Source: CAVZVW01 sp963778845
Lineage (GTDB): Bacteria > Actinomycetota > Actinomycetes > Actinomycetales > Kineosporiaceae
Length of the DNA stretch: 64,000 nucleotides
Assembly (NCBI GenBank): GCA_963778845.1
Contig: CAVZVW010000009.1
Coordinates: forward strand, 744,001-808,000
Direction: 5' to 3'
Shown here: positions 9,075-18,648 of the stretch, piece by piece
Layout of the letters: each line of letters opens with the position of its first letter
Position numbering within the stretch: position 1 is the first letter of the stretch
The notes under the pieces: model-generated
Seen by the model: only the letters and a program-made list of their open reading frames with translations
Told to the model about the DNA's origin: nothing
The model's database searches: none
Program-made: the position numbers and the translations under genes

Positions 9075-10191
9075 GTCGCCGGCGTGACGAACGGCGGGCT
9101 GACAACGGTGCAGGCGATCGGGCGCCCGCGGACGTCGACCGACACCCGGGCACCGACCGGCACCGACCGGTCCAGCAGCGCCAGGGCGATCCCCTGCTTC
9201 AGGGTCGGGGAGAACGTGCCCGACGTCGTGCGGCCGACGACCGACCCGTCGCCGTCCAGCACGTCCATCTCCGCCCGGGGTATCCCCCGCTCGACCGCGA
9301 GCAGGCCGCGTGCTCGGCGCGCGGCCCCTCGCTCCTTCTCGGCGACCAGCACCGCCCGCCCCCAGAACGCGGGCTTCTGCCAGCCGACCGCCCAGCCCAC
9401 CCCCGCCTGCACCGGGGTGATCTCCAGCGAGAGCTCGTGCCCGTGCAGGGGGTAGCCCATCTCGGTGCGCAGCGTGTCTCGGGCACCCAGGCCGCAGGGC
9501 AGGCCCGCGCGCACCCGTGCGGCGTCCAGCAACGCGTCCCACAGAGCCTCGCTCGCCTCGGCCGGAGGCAGCATCTCGTACCCGACGCTCGCCGGTGTAC
9601 CCGGTGCGGCAGACGGTCATCGACACCCCGCGCCAGGCGGCGTCGACGAAGCTCATGTAGTCGTGACCCGTCGGCAGGCCGACGTCGGTGAGCACGTCGT
9701 CGGCCAGGGGGCCCTGCACCGCGACCACCCCGTAGGCCTCGTGCAGGTCCGTCACCTCGACACCCGGCGGGTGCGACGGCCGCCAGCCGCCGGGCCACCT
9801 CGGCGCAGTTGGCCGCGTTCGGCACCAGCAGCACGTCGTCCGCGCCTCGCAGGTAGACGATCAGGTCGTCGACGACCCCGCCCGTCGCGTCGTCGCAGCA
9901 CAGCGTGTACTGGGCCTGTCCGGGGGCGATCCGGTCGAGTGCGTTGGTGAGGCAGGAGTCGACGAACGCGGCGGCGCCGGGCCCGCGGACCGAGAGCTTG
10001 CCCAGATGGCTGACGTCGAACACCCCGACCCGCTCGCGGACTGCCTGGTGCTCGCGCAGGACGCCGCCGCCGGGGTACTCGATGGGCATCTCCCAGCCGC
10101 CGAAGTCGGCCATCTTGGCGCCGAGGTCGAGGTGGCGCGCGTGCAGCGTGGTGCGGCGCAGGACCGCATCAGTTCGGGGCTCCTCGCTCAT
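9059..10191 (-). CDS. gcvT: Aminomethyltransferase (glycine cleavage T protein), two frameshifts
   Basis: The T protein moves the methylene group from lipoylated H protein to tetrahydrofolate and releases ammonia. It has HLDLGAKMADFGGWEMPIEY, then VFDVSHLGKLSVRGPGAAAF, GGVVDDLIVYLRG and CRTGYTGE. The C-terminal domain has ARDTLRTEMGYPLHGHEL and VVGRTTSGTFSPTLKQGIAL. The frame shifts near 9775 and 9595, both +1. ATG 10191 opens the conserved N-terminus. The stop lies in the tandem array. The other glycine cleavage genes are not in this window. Confidence 0.87.
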
Positions 10192-10305
10192 GGCGCGAAC
10201 CTACCCCCGGCGCCCGCGGTGGGTCGCGACCGGCCCCGGACTGCAGGTGATGCTCCCAACCGGCGTTAGCATCGCCTCGACCCCGCCGCCGCCAGAAGGA
10301 CTTCC

Positions 10306-11844
10306 GTGGCCTCCCTGACCCTCTCCGCGAAGGACGTCTCCGGCGTCAAGGCCGACGCGCTCGTGATCGGCGTGGTCGCCGCCGCGGCCGACTCGCAGAA
10401 CAAGCGCCCGACGTTGCTCGCCACGGCCGGCCTGCCGGCGGCATGGCTGCGCGAGGTGGAACGGTCGCTGCCCGGGCTCGGCGTCACCGGGGCCGCCGAC
10501 ACGGTGCATCGCGTGCCGACGGGCGGCGCTGTGGCAGTGCCGGTGCTCGCGCTCACCGGGCTCGGGCCCGCGGGCTCCCGGCCCGGCCCGGAGGTCCTGC
10601 GCCGGGCGGCCGGGGCAGCCACCCGCACCCTCGCGGGCACCGCTCACGTGGCCATGGCCCTGCCCACGCCGGACGACGAGGCGCTCGCCGCCGTCTGCGA
10701 GGGCAGTCTCCTCGGCGCCTACGGGTTCCTCCGGTACCGCACCGTTGCCGGTACCGCCTCGCCGCCCCCGGTGGCGGCGGTCACGGTCGTGACGCCGCTG
10801 GCCCGCACCGCGGCGGGCCGGGCGAGCGCGCGCCGCGCCGACGTGATCGCCTCGGCCGTGCACGCCACCCGCGACCTCGTGAACACCGCTCCCGTGGACC
10901 TCTACCCCGCGGAGTTCGCGGACCGAGCACGGGCCGCCGTCCAGGGCCTGCCTGTGGCGGTGCAGGTGCTCGACGAGAAGAGGCTGGCTCGCGGGGGCTA
11001 CGGGGGCCTTCTCGGGGTCGGTATGGGCTCGGCCCGGCCGCCGCGGCTGGTGCGTCTGGACTACTCCCCTGCCGGGGCGGGCACACACCTGGCGCTGGTC
11101 GGCAAGGGCATCACGTTCGACTCCGGCGGTTTGTCGATCAAGCCCGCGCTGGGCATGGAGGCGATGAAGAGCGACATGTCCGGGGCGGCCGCAGTGCTGC
11201 AGACGGTGGTCGCCGCCGCTCGGCTCGGGCTGCCGCTGAGGGTGACCGGCTGGCTGGCCCTGGCCGAGAACATGCCGTCCGGCACCGCCCAGCGGCCCTC
11301 CGACGTGCTGACGATCTTCGGCGGGCGGACCGTCGAGGTGCTCAACACCGACGCCGAGGGCCGCCTCGTCCTCGCCGACGCGATCGTCGCCGCGAGCCAG
11401 ACCGAGCCGGACGTCATCGTGGACGTCGCGACGCTCACCGGCGCGCAGATGGTCGCGCTCGGGAACCGGGTATCAGCGATCATGTCCAACGACGACGACC
11501 TGCGTGACCGGGTCCACCGGGTCGCCGACCGGGTCGGGGAGCAGTTCTGGCCGATGCCGCTGCCGCCGGAGCTTCGGGCGAGCATGGACTCCCCCGTCGC
11601 CGACATCGCCAACATCGGCGAGCGCTTCGGCGGCATGCTGGTGGCCGGCTTGTTCCTCAAGGAGTTCGTCGGTCAGCGTGCGGGCGCCGACGGTACGGCG
11701 GGCCAGATCCCGTGGGCGCACCTGGACATCGCGGGGCCGGCCTTCAACGTGGGGTCCGCCCACGGCTACACCCCGGTCGGCGGTACCGGCGTCGCCGTCC
11801 GCACGCTTCTCGGCCTGGCCGAGGAGCTCGCCGGGCGCGCGTAG
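10306..11844 (+). CDS. pepA: Leucyl aminopeptidase (M17 family)
   Basis: A two-metal cytosolic aminopeptidase that removes N-terminal residues, probably in peptide turnover. The C-terminal catalytic domain has KGITFDSGGLSIKP with metal-binding Lys and Asp, MKSDMSGAAAV, and the M17 signature NTDAEGRLVLADA with Asp and Glu ligands and the catalytic Arg. The N-terminal macro-like domain is more variable. Length (512 residues) is normal. The GTG at 10306 has AGAAGGA about seven bases upstream. It corresponds to the M17 peptidase pepB in the remembered mycobacterial order. Confidence 0.9.
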   Translation: MASLTLSAKDVSGVKADALVIGVVAAAADSQNKRPTLLATAGLPAAWLREVERSLPGLGVTGAADTVHRVPTGGAVAVPVLALTGLGPAGSRPGPEVLRRAAGAATRTLAGTAHVAMALPTPDDEALAAVCEGSLLGAYGFLRYRTVAGTASPPPVAAVTVVTPLARTAAGRASARRADVIASAVHATRDLVNTAPVDLYPAEFADRARAAVQGLPVAVQVLDEKRLARGGYGGLLGVGMGSARPPRLVRLDYSPAGAGTHLALVGKGITFDSGGLSIKPALGMEAMKSDMSGAAAVLQTVVAAARLGLPLRVTGWLALAENMPSGTAQRPSDVLTIFGGRTVEVLNTDAEGRLVLADAIVAASQTEPDVIVDVATLTGAQMVALGNRVSAIMSNDDDLRDRVHRVADRVGEQFWPMPLPPELRASMDSPVADIANIGERFGGMLVAGLFLKEFVGQRAGADGTAGQIPWAHLDIAGPAFNVGSAHGYTPVGGTGVAVRTLLGLAEELAGRA

Positions 11845-11862
11845 CCCGGCAAGGCGGGCCGG

Positions 11863-11940
11863 GGTCAGGTCGGCTCCGGCACGGCGGTCAGGTCGGCTCC
11901 CGGGGTCAGGTCGGCTCCCGGGGTCAGGTCCGCTCGGGTC
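11863..11940. repeat. 18-bp tandem repeat at a convergent gene end
   Basis: About four units built on GGTCAGGTCGGCTCCCGG lie between the pepA stop and the convergent small gene. The last full unit contains TCA at 11924, which is the stop codon of the minus-strand gene. The core GGTCAGG is shared in kind with the arrays at 8915 and 58716. Confidence 0.85.
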
Positions 11941-12286
11941 GTTCGTCGGTCGGCGGCGACGTGGGGCGGGCCTTCTGACGCGCGTTCCAGTCGCGCATGC
12001 GCTGGGGGTAGCCGACGAGCTGGACGTCGTAGACGGGCACGTGGAGGTGCTCGGCGAGGCCGCGGACGAGCGCCGGGTCCGGTATCCGCCGACGGGTCCA
12101 CTCGCCGTCGGTCGCGACGAGCAGCACCGTCGGCGGCGTGATCGTCGTCGGGGGTTCCACGAACGCCTCTACCCCACGGCGTGAGCGCACGAACTCCTCC
12201 AGGTGCCGACGAACGGCCTCCACCTCCTCGCGGTGAAGCTGGCGATCCGGTGCCGGCGGCCGGCCGCGGCGGCGGAACAGGGCCAC
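11924..12286 (-). CDS. Conserved hypothetical protein, 120 residues
   Basis: I do not recognise a named family. The protein starts ALFRRRGRPPAPDRQL, has a helical stretch (REEVEAVRRHLEEFVRSRRG), then a strand-rich part (TVLLVATDGEWTRRRIPD), a helix (LVRGLAEHLHVPVYDV) and a conserved-looking YPQRMRDWNARQK. This suggests a small alpha/beta domain. The GTG at 12286 has AGGAG about seven bases upstream. It is divergent from lpd and convergent with pepA. Its stop codon lies in a tandem repeat. Confidence 0.65.
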   Translation of the reverse strand: MALFRRRGRPPAPDRQLHREEVEAVRRHLEEFVRSRRGVEAFVEPPTTITPPTVLLVATDGEWTRRRIPDPALVRGLAEHLHVPVYDVQLVGYPQRMRDWNARQKARPTSPPTDERPERT

Positions 12287-12605
12287 GGCTTCTCCTCTCC
12301 CGACTGCCAGCCAGTCTTCCAGCGAGTCTGGCGGTGAGTCATCCCAGGGGCGCCCGCTGCAGCCTGGCTTGCGAGGCATCCTTGCGAGTGCGGGCAGTCT
12401 CGTCCCCCCTACGAGTGTGCTCGGCCCCGGCCGACGACCGGTCCGCCGGGTCGGGCCGCGCGAAACCGGCTGAGCGCCGTCCGACGGCCCCGTGCGGGGC
12501 TGCGGCCCCGAGGCGCGCGCCGGCGACATCGTGGTGGAAGGATGGCGCCCAGATCCGTCCCGCCCGTCCACCGGCGGGACAGCCCGTCCACGCAAGGAGC
12601 GCCCG
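12287..12605. other. Intergenic region between divergent genes, no gene seen
   Basis: About 320 bases between the start of the 120-residue protein and lpd. It should hold both promoters. I see no convincing sigma boxes, riboswitch or ORF with protein-like composition. AAGGAG at 12594 is the lpd ribosome-binding site. Confidence 0.6.
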
Positions 12606-14009
12606 GTGTCCGAGCCCTCGAACGACAGCCCGCCGCACAAGGACGTCTTCGACCTGGTCGTGCTCGGGGGCGGCAGTGGCGGGTACGCGGCTGCGCTGCG
12701 CGGGGCCCAGCTCGGCCTGTCGGTGGCGCTGGTCGAGCGGGACAAGCTCGGCGGGACGTGCCTGCACCGGGGCTGCATCCCCACCAAGGCCCTGCTGCAT
12801 GCGGCCGAGGTCGCCGACTCCGCCCGCGAGAGCGAGCAGTTCGGCGTGCGCGCCAGCCTGGAGTCCATCGACATGGCCGGGGTCAACAAGTACAAGGACG
12901 GCGTCGTCGGCCGCTTGCACAAGGGCCTGCAGGGGCTGGTCAAGAGCCGCGACATCACCTACGTCGAGGCCGAGGGACGGCTCGTGGCACCGGACACCGT
13001 GGAGGCCGGCGGGCAGCGCTACCGGGGTCGCACCGTGGTGCTGGCCACGGGGTCGTACGCGCGGTCGCTGCCCGGCCTGGAGATCGGCGGGCGGGTCATG
13101 ACCAGTGACCAGGCGCTGACGCTGGACTATGTGCCGCAGCGAGTGGTCGTGCTCGGCGGCGGTGTCATCGGGGTGGAGTTCGCCAGCGTGTGGAGGTCCT
13201 TCGGGGCCGAGGTCACGATCGTCGAGGCTCTGCCGAGGCTCGTGCCCAACGAGGACGAGACCTGCTCCAAGGCGCTGGAACGCGCGTTCCGCAAGCGGAA
13301 GATCGACTTCAAGACGGGCGTGCGCTTCGCCGGGGCCGAGCAGCACGACGGCGGCGTGCGGGTGCGCCTGGAGTCCGGCGACACTATCGAGGCCGACCTG
13401 CTGCTGGTCGCCGTCGGCCGGGGCCCGAACGCCACCGGCTTCGGCTACGAGGAGGTCGGCGTCGCGATGGACCGAGGGTTCGTGCTCACCGACGAGCGGC
13501 TGCGCACCAACGTCGCCGGGGTGCGCGCGGTCGGCGACATCGTGCCCGGTCTGCAGCTGGCCCACCGCGGCTTCGCCCAGGGCATCTTCGTGGCCGAGGA
13601 CGTCGCCGGGCTGGCCCCGGCGCCGATCGACGAGGCCGGCATCCCGCGCGTCACGTACTGCGAGCCGGAGGTCGCCTCCGTCGGCATCACCCAGGCGCAG
13701 GCGGCCGAGCGGTTCGGCGAGGAGGGTGTGGAGACCTACGAGTACAACCTCGGCGGAAACGGCAAGAGCCAGATCCTCGCGACCGCCGGTTTCATCAAGC
13801 TCGTCCGGCAGAAGGACGGCCCGGTCGTCGGCGTCCACATGGTCGGCGCGCGGGTGGGCGAGCTCATCGGCGAGGCCCAGCTGATCGTCAACTGGGAGGC
13901 CTTCCCCGAAGAGGTCGCCCAGCTCGTCCACGCCCACCCCACCCAGAACGAGGCCATGGGCGAGGCGCACCTGGCGCTGGCCGGCAAGCCCCTGCACGCC
14001 CACGCCTGA
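12606..14009 (+). CDS. lpd: Dihydrolipoyl dehydrogenase (E3)
   Basis: This flavoprotein reoxidises dihydrolipoamide on the acyltransferase and reduces NAD+. It serves 2-oxoacid dehydrogenases and the glycine cleavage system. FAD-binding motif VVLGGGSGGYAAA is near residue 18, followed by the redox-active disulfide GGTCLHRGCIPTKAL. The NAD-binding motif is VVVLGGGVIGVEFASV, the second FAD segment VRAVGDIVPGLQLAH, and the catalytic His-Glu pair lies in AHPTQNEAMGEAH. Length 467 is normal. GTG 12606 has AAGGAG seven bases upstream. It is 63 bases from dlaT and so probably in one operon with it. Confidence 0.93.
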   Translation: MSEPSNDSPPHKDVFDLVVLGGGSGGYAAALRGAQLGLSVALVERDKLGGTCLHRGCIPTKALLHAAEVADSARESEQFGVRASLESIDMAGVNKYKDGVVGRLHKGLQGLVKSRDITYVEAEGRLVAPDTVEAGGQRYRGRTVVLATGSYARSLPGLEIGGRVMTSDQALTLDYVPQRVVVLGGGVIGVEFASVWRSFGAEVTIVEALPRLVPNEDETCSKALERAFRKRKIDFKTGVRFAGAEQHDGGVRVRLESGDTIEADLLLVAVGRGPNATGFGYEEVGVAMDRGFVLTDERLRTNVAGVRAVGDIVPGLQLAHRGFAQGIFVAEDVAGLAPAPIDEAGIPRVTYCEPEVASVGITQAQAAERFGEEGVETYEYNLGGNGKSQILATAGFIKLVRQKDGPVVGVHMVGARVGELIGEAQLIVNWEAFPEEVAQLVHAHPTQNEAMGEAHLALAGKPLHAHA

Positions 14010-14072
14010 GGCCGACGTCACGACCCGCACGCCCGGCATCACCAGGACAGCCACGAAGGAGAACGCAGCCCC

Positions 14073-15965
14073 ATGTCGAACTCCGTTCAGATGCCGGCCC
14101 TCGGGGAGAGCGTCACCGAGGGGACCGTCACGCGCTGGCTCAAGCAGGTCGGGGACCGGGTCGAGGTCGACGAACCGCTGCTCGAGGTCTCCACGGACAA
14201 GGTCGACACCGAGATCCCGTCCCCGGTCGCGGGGGTCGTCGAACAGATCCTCGTCGGGGAGGACGAGACCGTGCCGGTCGGTGCGGCCCTCGTCGTGATC
14301 GGAGACGGGACCGCGGACGGCGCCCAGCCGGCCGCGCCGGAGTCGTCGGCTGCCGCCCCCGCACCTCCGGCTGCCGACCCCGCGCCGTCCGCCGCAGTCG
14401 CCCCACCCGTGCCCGCCCCGACACCCGCCTCGACCTCGGCAGCGTCCTCCGCGCCGTCGCCCGCCCCTTCCCCCGCCCCTTCCCCCGCGCCGTCCGGTGG
14501 GCCGTCCGGTGGGCCGTCCGGTGGGCCGTCCGGTGGGCAGGGCAGCCGCGTCACGATGCCCGCCCTCGGCGAGAGCGTCACGGAGGGCACCGTGACGCGG
14601 TGGCTGAAGAAGGAGGGCGACTCCGTCGCCGTCGACGAGCCGCTGCTCGAGGTCTCCACCGACAAGGTCGACACCGAGATCCCGTCCCCTGTCGCGGGGG
14701 TCGTGCAGCGCATCCTCGTCGGCGAGGACGAGACGGTCCCGGTGGGGACCGACCTGGCGATCGTCGGCCCCGCGGGCTCGAGCGCCGCCGCCCCTGCCGC
14801 GCCGATCGCGCCCGCCCCCGAGCCGACGCCTGCGCGTGCGCCCACACCCGCCCCGACCCCTGCTGCCCTGACAGCCCCGGCGCCGTCCCCGCGCCGCCCC
14901 GCGCCGGCCCCCGCGCCGGCCCCCGCGCTGGCCCCCGCAGTACCGTCCCCCGCGCCGGCACTGCCCGCGGAACCGGCACCCGCCTCCGCGCTGGGGACAG
15001 TGCTTCCTCTGCCGTCGGTGACGGGCGATGCCTCGGTGTACGTGACGCCGCTGGTCCGGCGCCTGGCCGCCGAGCACGCCATCGACCTGGCCACCGTGCC
15101 CGGCACCGGCGTCGGCGGCCGCGTCCGCAAGCAGGACGTGCTGGAGGCCGCAGCCGCACGCGCTGAGAGGGCGCGCGCCGCGGCGTCCCAGGCTCAGACC
15201 GCCGAACCTGCCCAGGCGCGTGCAGCGTCAGCCCCGCTCGTGGCCTCGGACCTGCGTGGCACGCGGGTCAAGATGTCGCGGCTGCGCAAGGTCATCGCGC
15301 AGCGCATGGTCGAGTCGTTGCAGACCTCGGCCCAGCTGACCACCGTCGTGGAGGTCGACGTCACGCGCATCGCTCGCCTTCGCTCGAGCGCCAGGGCCGC
15401 GTTCGAGGCACGCGAGAACGTCAAGCTGTCGTTCCTGCCGTTCTTCGCCCTCGCCGCGGTCGAGGCGTTGAAGGTGTACCCCGTCGTCAACGCGACGATC
15501 GAGGACGACGACGTCGTCTACCCCGCCGAGGAGAACCTCGGGATCGCGGTCGACACCGACCGCGGGCTGCTCGTGCCGGTGGTCCGGGGCGCGGGCGACC
15601 TGGACATCGCCGGCTTCGCGCACCGGATCGCCGACCTCGCCGAGCGCACGCGGACGAACAAGATCACCCCGGACGAGCTCGGCGGCGGAACGTTCACCCT
15701 GACCAACACGGGGTCACGTGGTGCCCTGTTCGACACCCCGATCATCAACCAGCCGCAGGTGGCGATCCTGGGCACCGGCTCCGTCGTCAAGCGACCTGTC
15801 GTTGTCAGCGACGACCTGGGCGAGACCATCGCGGTGCGCTCGATGGTGTACCTCGCTCTGTCCTACGACCACCGCATCGTCGACGGGGCCGACGCTGCAC
15901 GCTTCCTCACCCTCGTGCGGACGCGACTGGAGGACGGCGCCTTCCAGGCCGACCTCGGCCTGTGA
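14073..15965 (+). CDS. dlaT: Dihydrolipoamide acyltransferase (E2) with two lipoyl domains
   Basis: The E2 core of pyruvate (or 2-oxoglutarate) dehydrogenase. Two nearly identical lipoyl domains begin at about residues 1 and 155, each with the lipoyl-lysine motif EVSTDKVDTEIPSP. They are joined by Ala/Pro/Ser-rich linkers, one holding a 12-base repeat that encodes SGGP four times. The E1/E3-binding domain is near residue 325 (VTPLVRRLAAEHAIDL, GRVRKQDVLEAA). The catalytic domain ends in the active-site motif SYDHRIVDGADAARF. Near-identity of the lipoyl domains suggests recent duplication or gene conversion. With aceE and lpd it completes the complex; lipB and lipA in this window can lipoylate it. 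A sucB role is possible. Confidence 0.9.
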   Translation: MSNSVQMPALGESVTEGTVTRWLKQVGDRVEVDEPLLEVSTDKVDTEIPSPVAGVVEQILVGEDETVPVGAALVVIGDGTADGAQPAAPESSAAAPAPPAADPAPSAAVAPPVPAPTPASTSAASSAPSPAPSPAPSPAPSGGPSGGPSGGPSGGQGSRVTMPALGESVTEGTVTRWLKKEGDSVAVDEPLLEVSTDKVDTEIPSPVAGVVQRILVGEDETVPVGTDLAIVGPAGSSAAAPAAPIAPAPEPTPARAPTPAPTPAALTAPAPSPRRPAPAPAPAPALAPAVPSPAPALPAEPAPASALGTVLPLPSVTGDASVYVTPLVRRLAAEHAIDLATVPGTGVGGRVRKQDVLEAAAARAERARAAASQAQTAEPAQARAASAPLVASDLRGTRVKMSRLRKVIAQRMVESLQTSAQLTTVVEVDVTRIARLRSSARAAFEARENVKLSFLPFFALAAVEALKVYPVVNATIEDDDVVYPAEENLGIAVDTDRGLLVPVVRGAGDLDIAGFAHRIADLAERTRTNKITPDELGGGTFTLTNTGSRGALFDTPIINQPQVAILGTGSVVKRPVVVSDDLGETIAVRSMVYLALSYDHRIVDGADAARFLTLVRTRLEDGAFQADLGL

Positions 15966-16867
15966 GCCCGGCCGCCATGAAGGTGGCCGTCTCGGGCTCC
16001 AGCGGGCTGATCGGCACTGCGCTGGTCGCCGGCCTGGCCGCGGCGGGCCACGAGGTGGTGCGGCTGACCCGCGGGCGCCCGAGTGCCCGGGACGAAGTGG
16101 CCTGGGACCCACTGGCCGGCACGGTCGACGTCGCCGGGCTGCGCGGGGTCGAGGCCGTCGTCCACCTGGCGGGGGCTGGGGTCGGCGACCATCGATGGAC
16201 GGCCGCCTACAAGAAGCAGATCCTCGACTCGCGCGTGCTCGGCACCCGCACACTGGTCGATGCGCTGGCCTCGATGGACCAGCCACCGCGCACGCTCGTG
16301 AGCGGCAGCGCGATCGGCTTCTACGGGTCGCGCGGGGACGAGGAGCTCACCGAGGATGCCGCCCGGGGCGAGGGCTTCCTCGCCGACGTGGTGGTCGCCT
16401 GGGAGGCGGAGGCGGCACGAGGCGGTCAAGCCGGGCTGCGCGTCGTGACGGCGCGCAGCGGTCTCGTGCTCGCCCGGAAGGGCGGGGCGTTCGGTCGGCT
16501 CCTGCCGCTGATCCGGCTCGGGCTCGGTGGTCCCTTGGGCAACGGGCGCCAGTGGTGGAGCTGGATCAGCCTGGAGGACGAGGTCGCCGCGCTGATGTTC
16601 CTGCTCACGGCCGACCTCAGCGGGCCGGTGAACCTCACGGCACCCGAGCCGAGGCGCAACGGGGACGTCGTGCGGGCCTTGGCCCGCCGGCTGCACCGAC
16701 CCGCGGTGCTGCCCGCGCCGGCGCTTGCTCTGAAGGTGGCCGTCGGCGGCTTCGCCGACGACATCCTCGCCAGCCAGAAGGTGGTCCCGAGACGTCTCCT
16801 CGACGCCGGGTTCGCGTTCACCCACGCCGACCTCGAGGCCGCAGCAGAGTGGGCCACGGCCGGCTGA
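15962..16867 (+). CDS. TIGR01777 family epimerase (extended SDR)
   Basis: An NAD(P)-binding protein of the TIGR01777/YfcH type with unknown substrate. It has the Rossmann glycine motif VAVSGSSGLIGTALV, then VVHLAGAGVGDHRW, SGSAIGFYGSRGDE and a C-terminal domain ending ILASQKVVPRRLLDAGFAF. The GTG at 15962 overlaps the dlaT stop by four bases. An ATG at 15977 is an alternative start directly before the Rossmann motif. The overlap suggests cotranscription with lpd-dlaT. M. tuberculosis has a related gene at this place, as I recall. Confidence 0.82.
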   Translation: MSPAAMKVAVSGSSGLIGTALVAGLAAAGHEVVRLTRGRPSARDEVAWDPLAGTVDVAGLRGVEAVVHLAGAGVGDHRWTAAYKKQILDSRVLGTRTLVDALASMDQPPRTLVSGSAIGFYGSRGDEELTEDAARGEGFLADVVVAWEAEAARGGQAGLRVVTARSGLVLARKGGAFGRLLPLIRLGLGGPLGNGRQWWSWISLEDEVAALMFLLTADLSGPVNLTAPEPRRNGDVVRALARRLHRPAVLPAPALALKVAVGGFADDILASQKVVPRRLLDAGFAFTHADLEAAAEWATAG

Positions 16868-16897
16868 CGTCGACCCCTCCCTTGTCGGGTCCCGTGG

Positions 16898-18583
16898 TCA
16901 GGACGAGACGACGGAGCGCACCAGCCACTGCCGACCGGCGCGCACGACGACGAGGCGGACCCAGGTCGGCGCCCCGGCCGCGACGCGCTCCACCACGCTT
17001 CCGTCGCGCCGCACCCGACGGTAGGCCGACATCGTCACCTGGGCGTCCAGCGTCGCGGTCGAGCCGGCGCTCGCGACCACCCGCACGCCGCCCACGCGGA
17101 AGACCAGCCCGTCGAGGCGCACCCCGTCGTCGACCACCGCAGCCAGGACCGACGCGTCGGCGGCCAGCGACGCCGACCCCGGCTCGTCGACGTCGACCAG
17201 GGGGGCGATGCTGCCCGTCGCGAAGGCGGCTGCCCGAGCACGAGCGACCTGCTGCACCAGTGCGGCGGCCTCGGTGGCGGTCAGACCGACCTCCTTGCCT
17301 GCTCCTGGCGCCGGGGTCTGAGCAAGGCCGGTGTTCGCCGGGTTCGGCGAGCTGGGGCGGACCCCCCACGCGCTGCGCGGAGCACCGCCACCCATGGACG
17401 GCCCACGCTCCAGGACGACGTACATCACCCCCGAGGTGACCAGCGCCGCACATGCGCAGCCCGCGGCGAGCCACGCATGCCGACCGAGCGCGGCGCCGAG
17501 ACCGAGCCGGCCACCCCGACCGGCGAGGGCGGGCTCCGCCGGTGGCTCGGGACTCAGGTCCGCTGCGTCGTGTCGGATCTGACGGGTGACATCGCCATCC
17601 AGGCCGACGAGGCCCGCCCGAGCCGAGGCCGGCCGCAGCGGGGCGGGGCGGACGGCGTCCCATGCCCGTCGCGCCACCTCGCGGGCGCTCGGCCTTTCAT
17701 CGGGGACGCGAGACAGGCAGGCGCGCAGCAGGTCCAGCAGCGCCTGCGGCGCGTTCACGCCGCCAACACCGAGCGCCTCGGGCTGGGCAGGACCTGGCTC
17801 GGCAGGTCCTGCATCGGTGGGCCCTGCATCGGTGGGTCCTGCATCGGTGGGTCCTGCATCGGCGGGTCCCGCCCCCGTCAGCGCGAACCAGGCCACGGCA
17901 CCGAGGCCGAAGACGTCCCCGGCAGGTGCCGGGTGCTGCCCGTCGGCGGCCGGGTCGGCGAAGCCGCGGGTGGACCAGGCGTGCGGCGGCCGGCCTCCCA
18001 ACACGTGCGCCGCCCCGAGGTCGGCGAGCAAGGGTTTGCCTTCGGCGGTCAGCAGGACGTTGGCCGGGCTGACGTCGCCGTGCACGACGGCCAGCTCGTG
18101 CAGGTCGGCCAGGGTGTCGGCGAGGGCGACGAGCACCGTTACCACCTCGCCCGGGTCCAGGCGTCCCCGCTCGCGGACCAGCTGGGCAAGGCTGCCACCG
18201 GCGGCATGGTCGAGCACCATCGCGCGAGTGCCGTCAGGCAGGTCGACCACCGCGCGCAGCCGCACGACGTGCGGGTGGTCGATGCGTCGCAGGAGGGCGA
18301 TCTCGCGCGCCAGCGCGCGGGCGCTCGCCACGTCGGTGCGGGCCTCGGCGGCCTCGACCGCCTCGTCCGCGACGCCGACCGGGACCGACCCCGAGGAGCC
18401 GGTCCCGCGCACCGTCCGGCCGATCTTGAGCACCACGTGCTCCCCGCCGGCCCGGTCGCGGGCCAGCCAGACGTCGGCCTGGCCGCCCCGGGCGATCAGA
18501 CGTTGTGCCGCGTAGCCGGGCACCCGCGGGAGCCGACCAGACCCTGCGTCCCCAGCCGGCTGCGCGGCGTCCACCTCACCCAT
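16898..18583 (-). CDS. Membrane-anchored serine/threonine protein kinase-like protein
   Basis: The N-terminal kinase domain (about 10-300) has a Gly-poor loop ARGGQADVWLA, the ATP-binding Lys in VVLKIG, a catalytic loop HGDVSPANVLL (HRD changed to HGD, catalytic Asp and Asn kept) and a metal motif DLG. Proteins lacking the HRD Arg usually do not need activation-loop phosphorylation. An insert encodes DAGPT repeated three to four times in a 15-base array. After a Pro-rich linker one transmembrane helix (WLAAGCACAALVTSGVMYVV) leads to a ~180-residue outer domain that may sense a signal. ATG 18583 is preferred; GTG 18631 would add 16 residues. Its substrate is unknown. Confidence 0.8.
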   Translation of the reverse strand: MGEVDAAQPAGDAGSGRLPRVPGYAAQRLIARGGQADVWLARDRAGGEHVVLKIGRTVRGTGSSGSVPVGVADEAVEAAEARTDVASARALAREIALLRRIDHPHVVRLRAVVDLPDGTRAMVLDHAAGGSLAQLVRERGRLDPGEVVTVLVALADTLADLHELAVVHGDVSPANVLLTAEGKPLLADLGAAHVLGGRPPHAWSTRGFADPAADGQHPAPAGDVFGLGAVAWFALTGAGPADAGPTDAGPTDAGPTDAGPAEPGPAQPEALGVGGVNAPQALLDLLRACLSRVPDERPSAREVARRAWDAVRPAPLRPASARAGLVGLDGDVTRQIRHDAADLSPEPPAEPALAGRGGRLGLGAALGRHAWLAAGCACAALVTSGVMYVVLERGPSMGGGAPRSAWGVRPSSPNPANTGLAQTPAPGAGKEVGLTATEAAALVQQVARARAAAFATGSIAPLVDVDEPGSASLAADASVLAAVVDDGVRLDGLVFRVGGVRVVASAGSTATLDAQVTMSAYRRVRRDGSVVERVAAGAPTWVRLVVVRAGRQWLVRSVVSS

Positions 18584-18648
18584 GGCAGCCACCCTGCCCC
18601 AACCGCTCGCCGTCGCGGGCGGGTCGTCCACAGGCGCCGGCAGGCCGA

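Noticed and set aside
12339..15077. A 912-residue minus-strand ORF over lpd and dlaT
   Set aside because: It is a high-GC shadow. The plus-strand frames contain full lpd and dlaT motifs, while the minus frame is Arg/Gly/His-rich with no domain.
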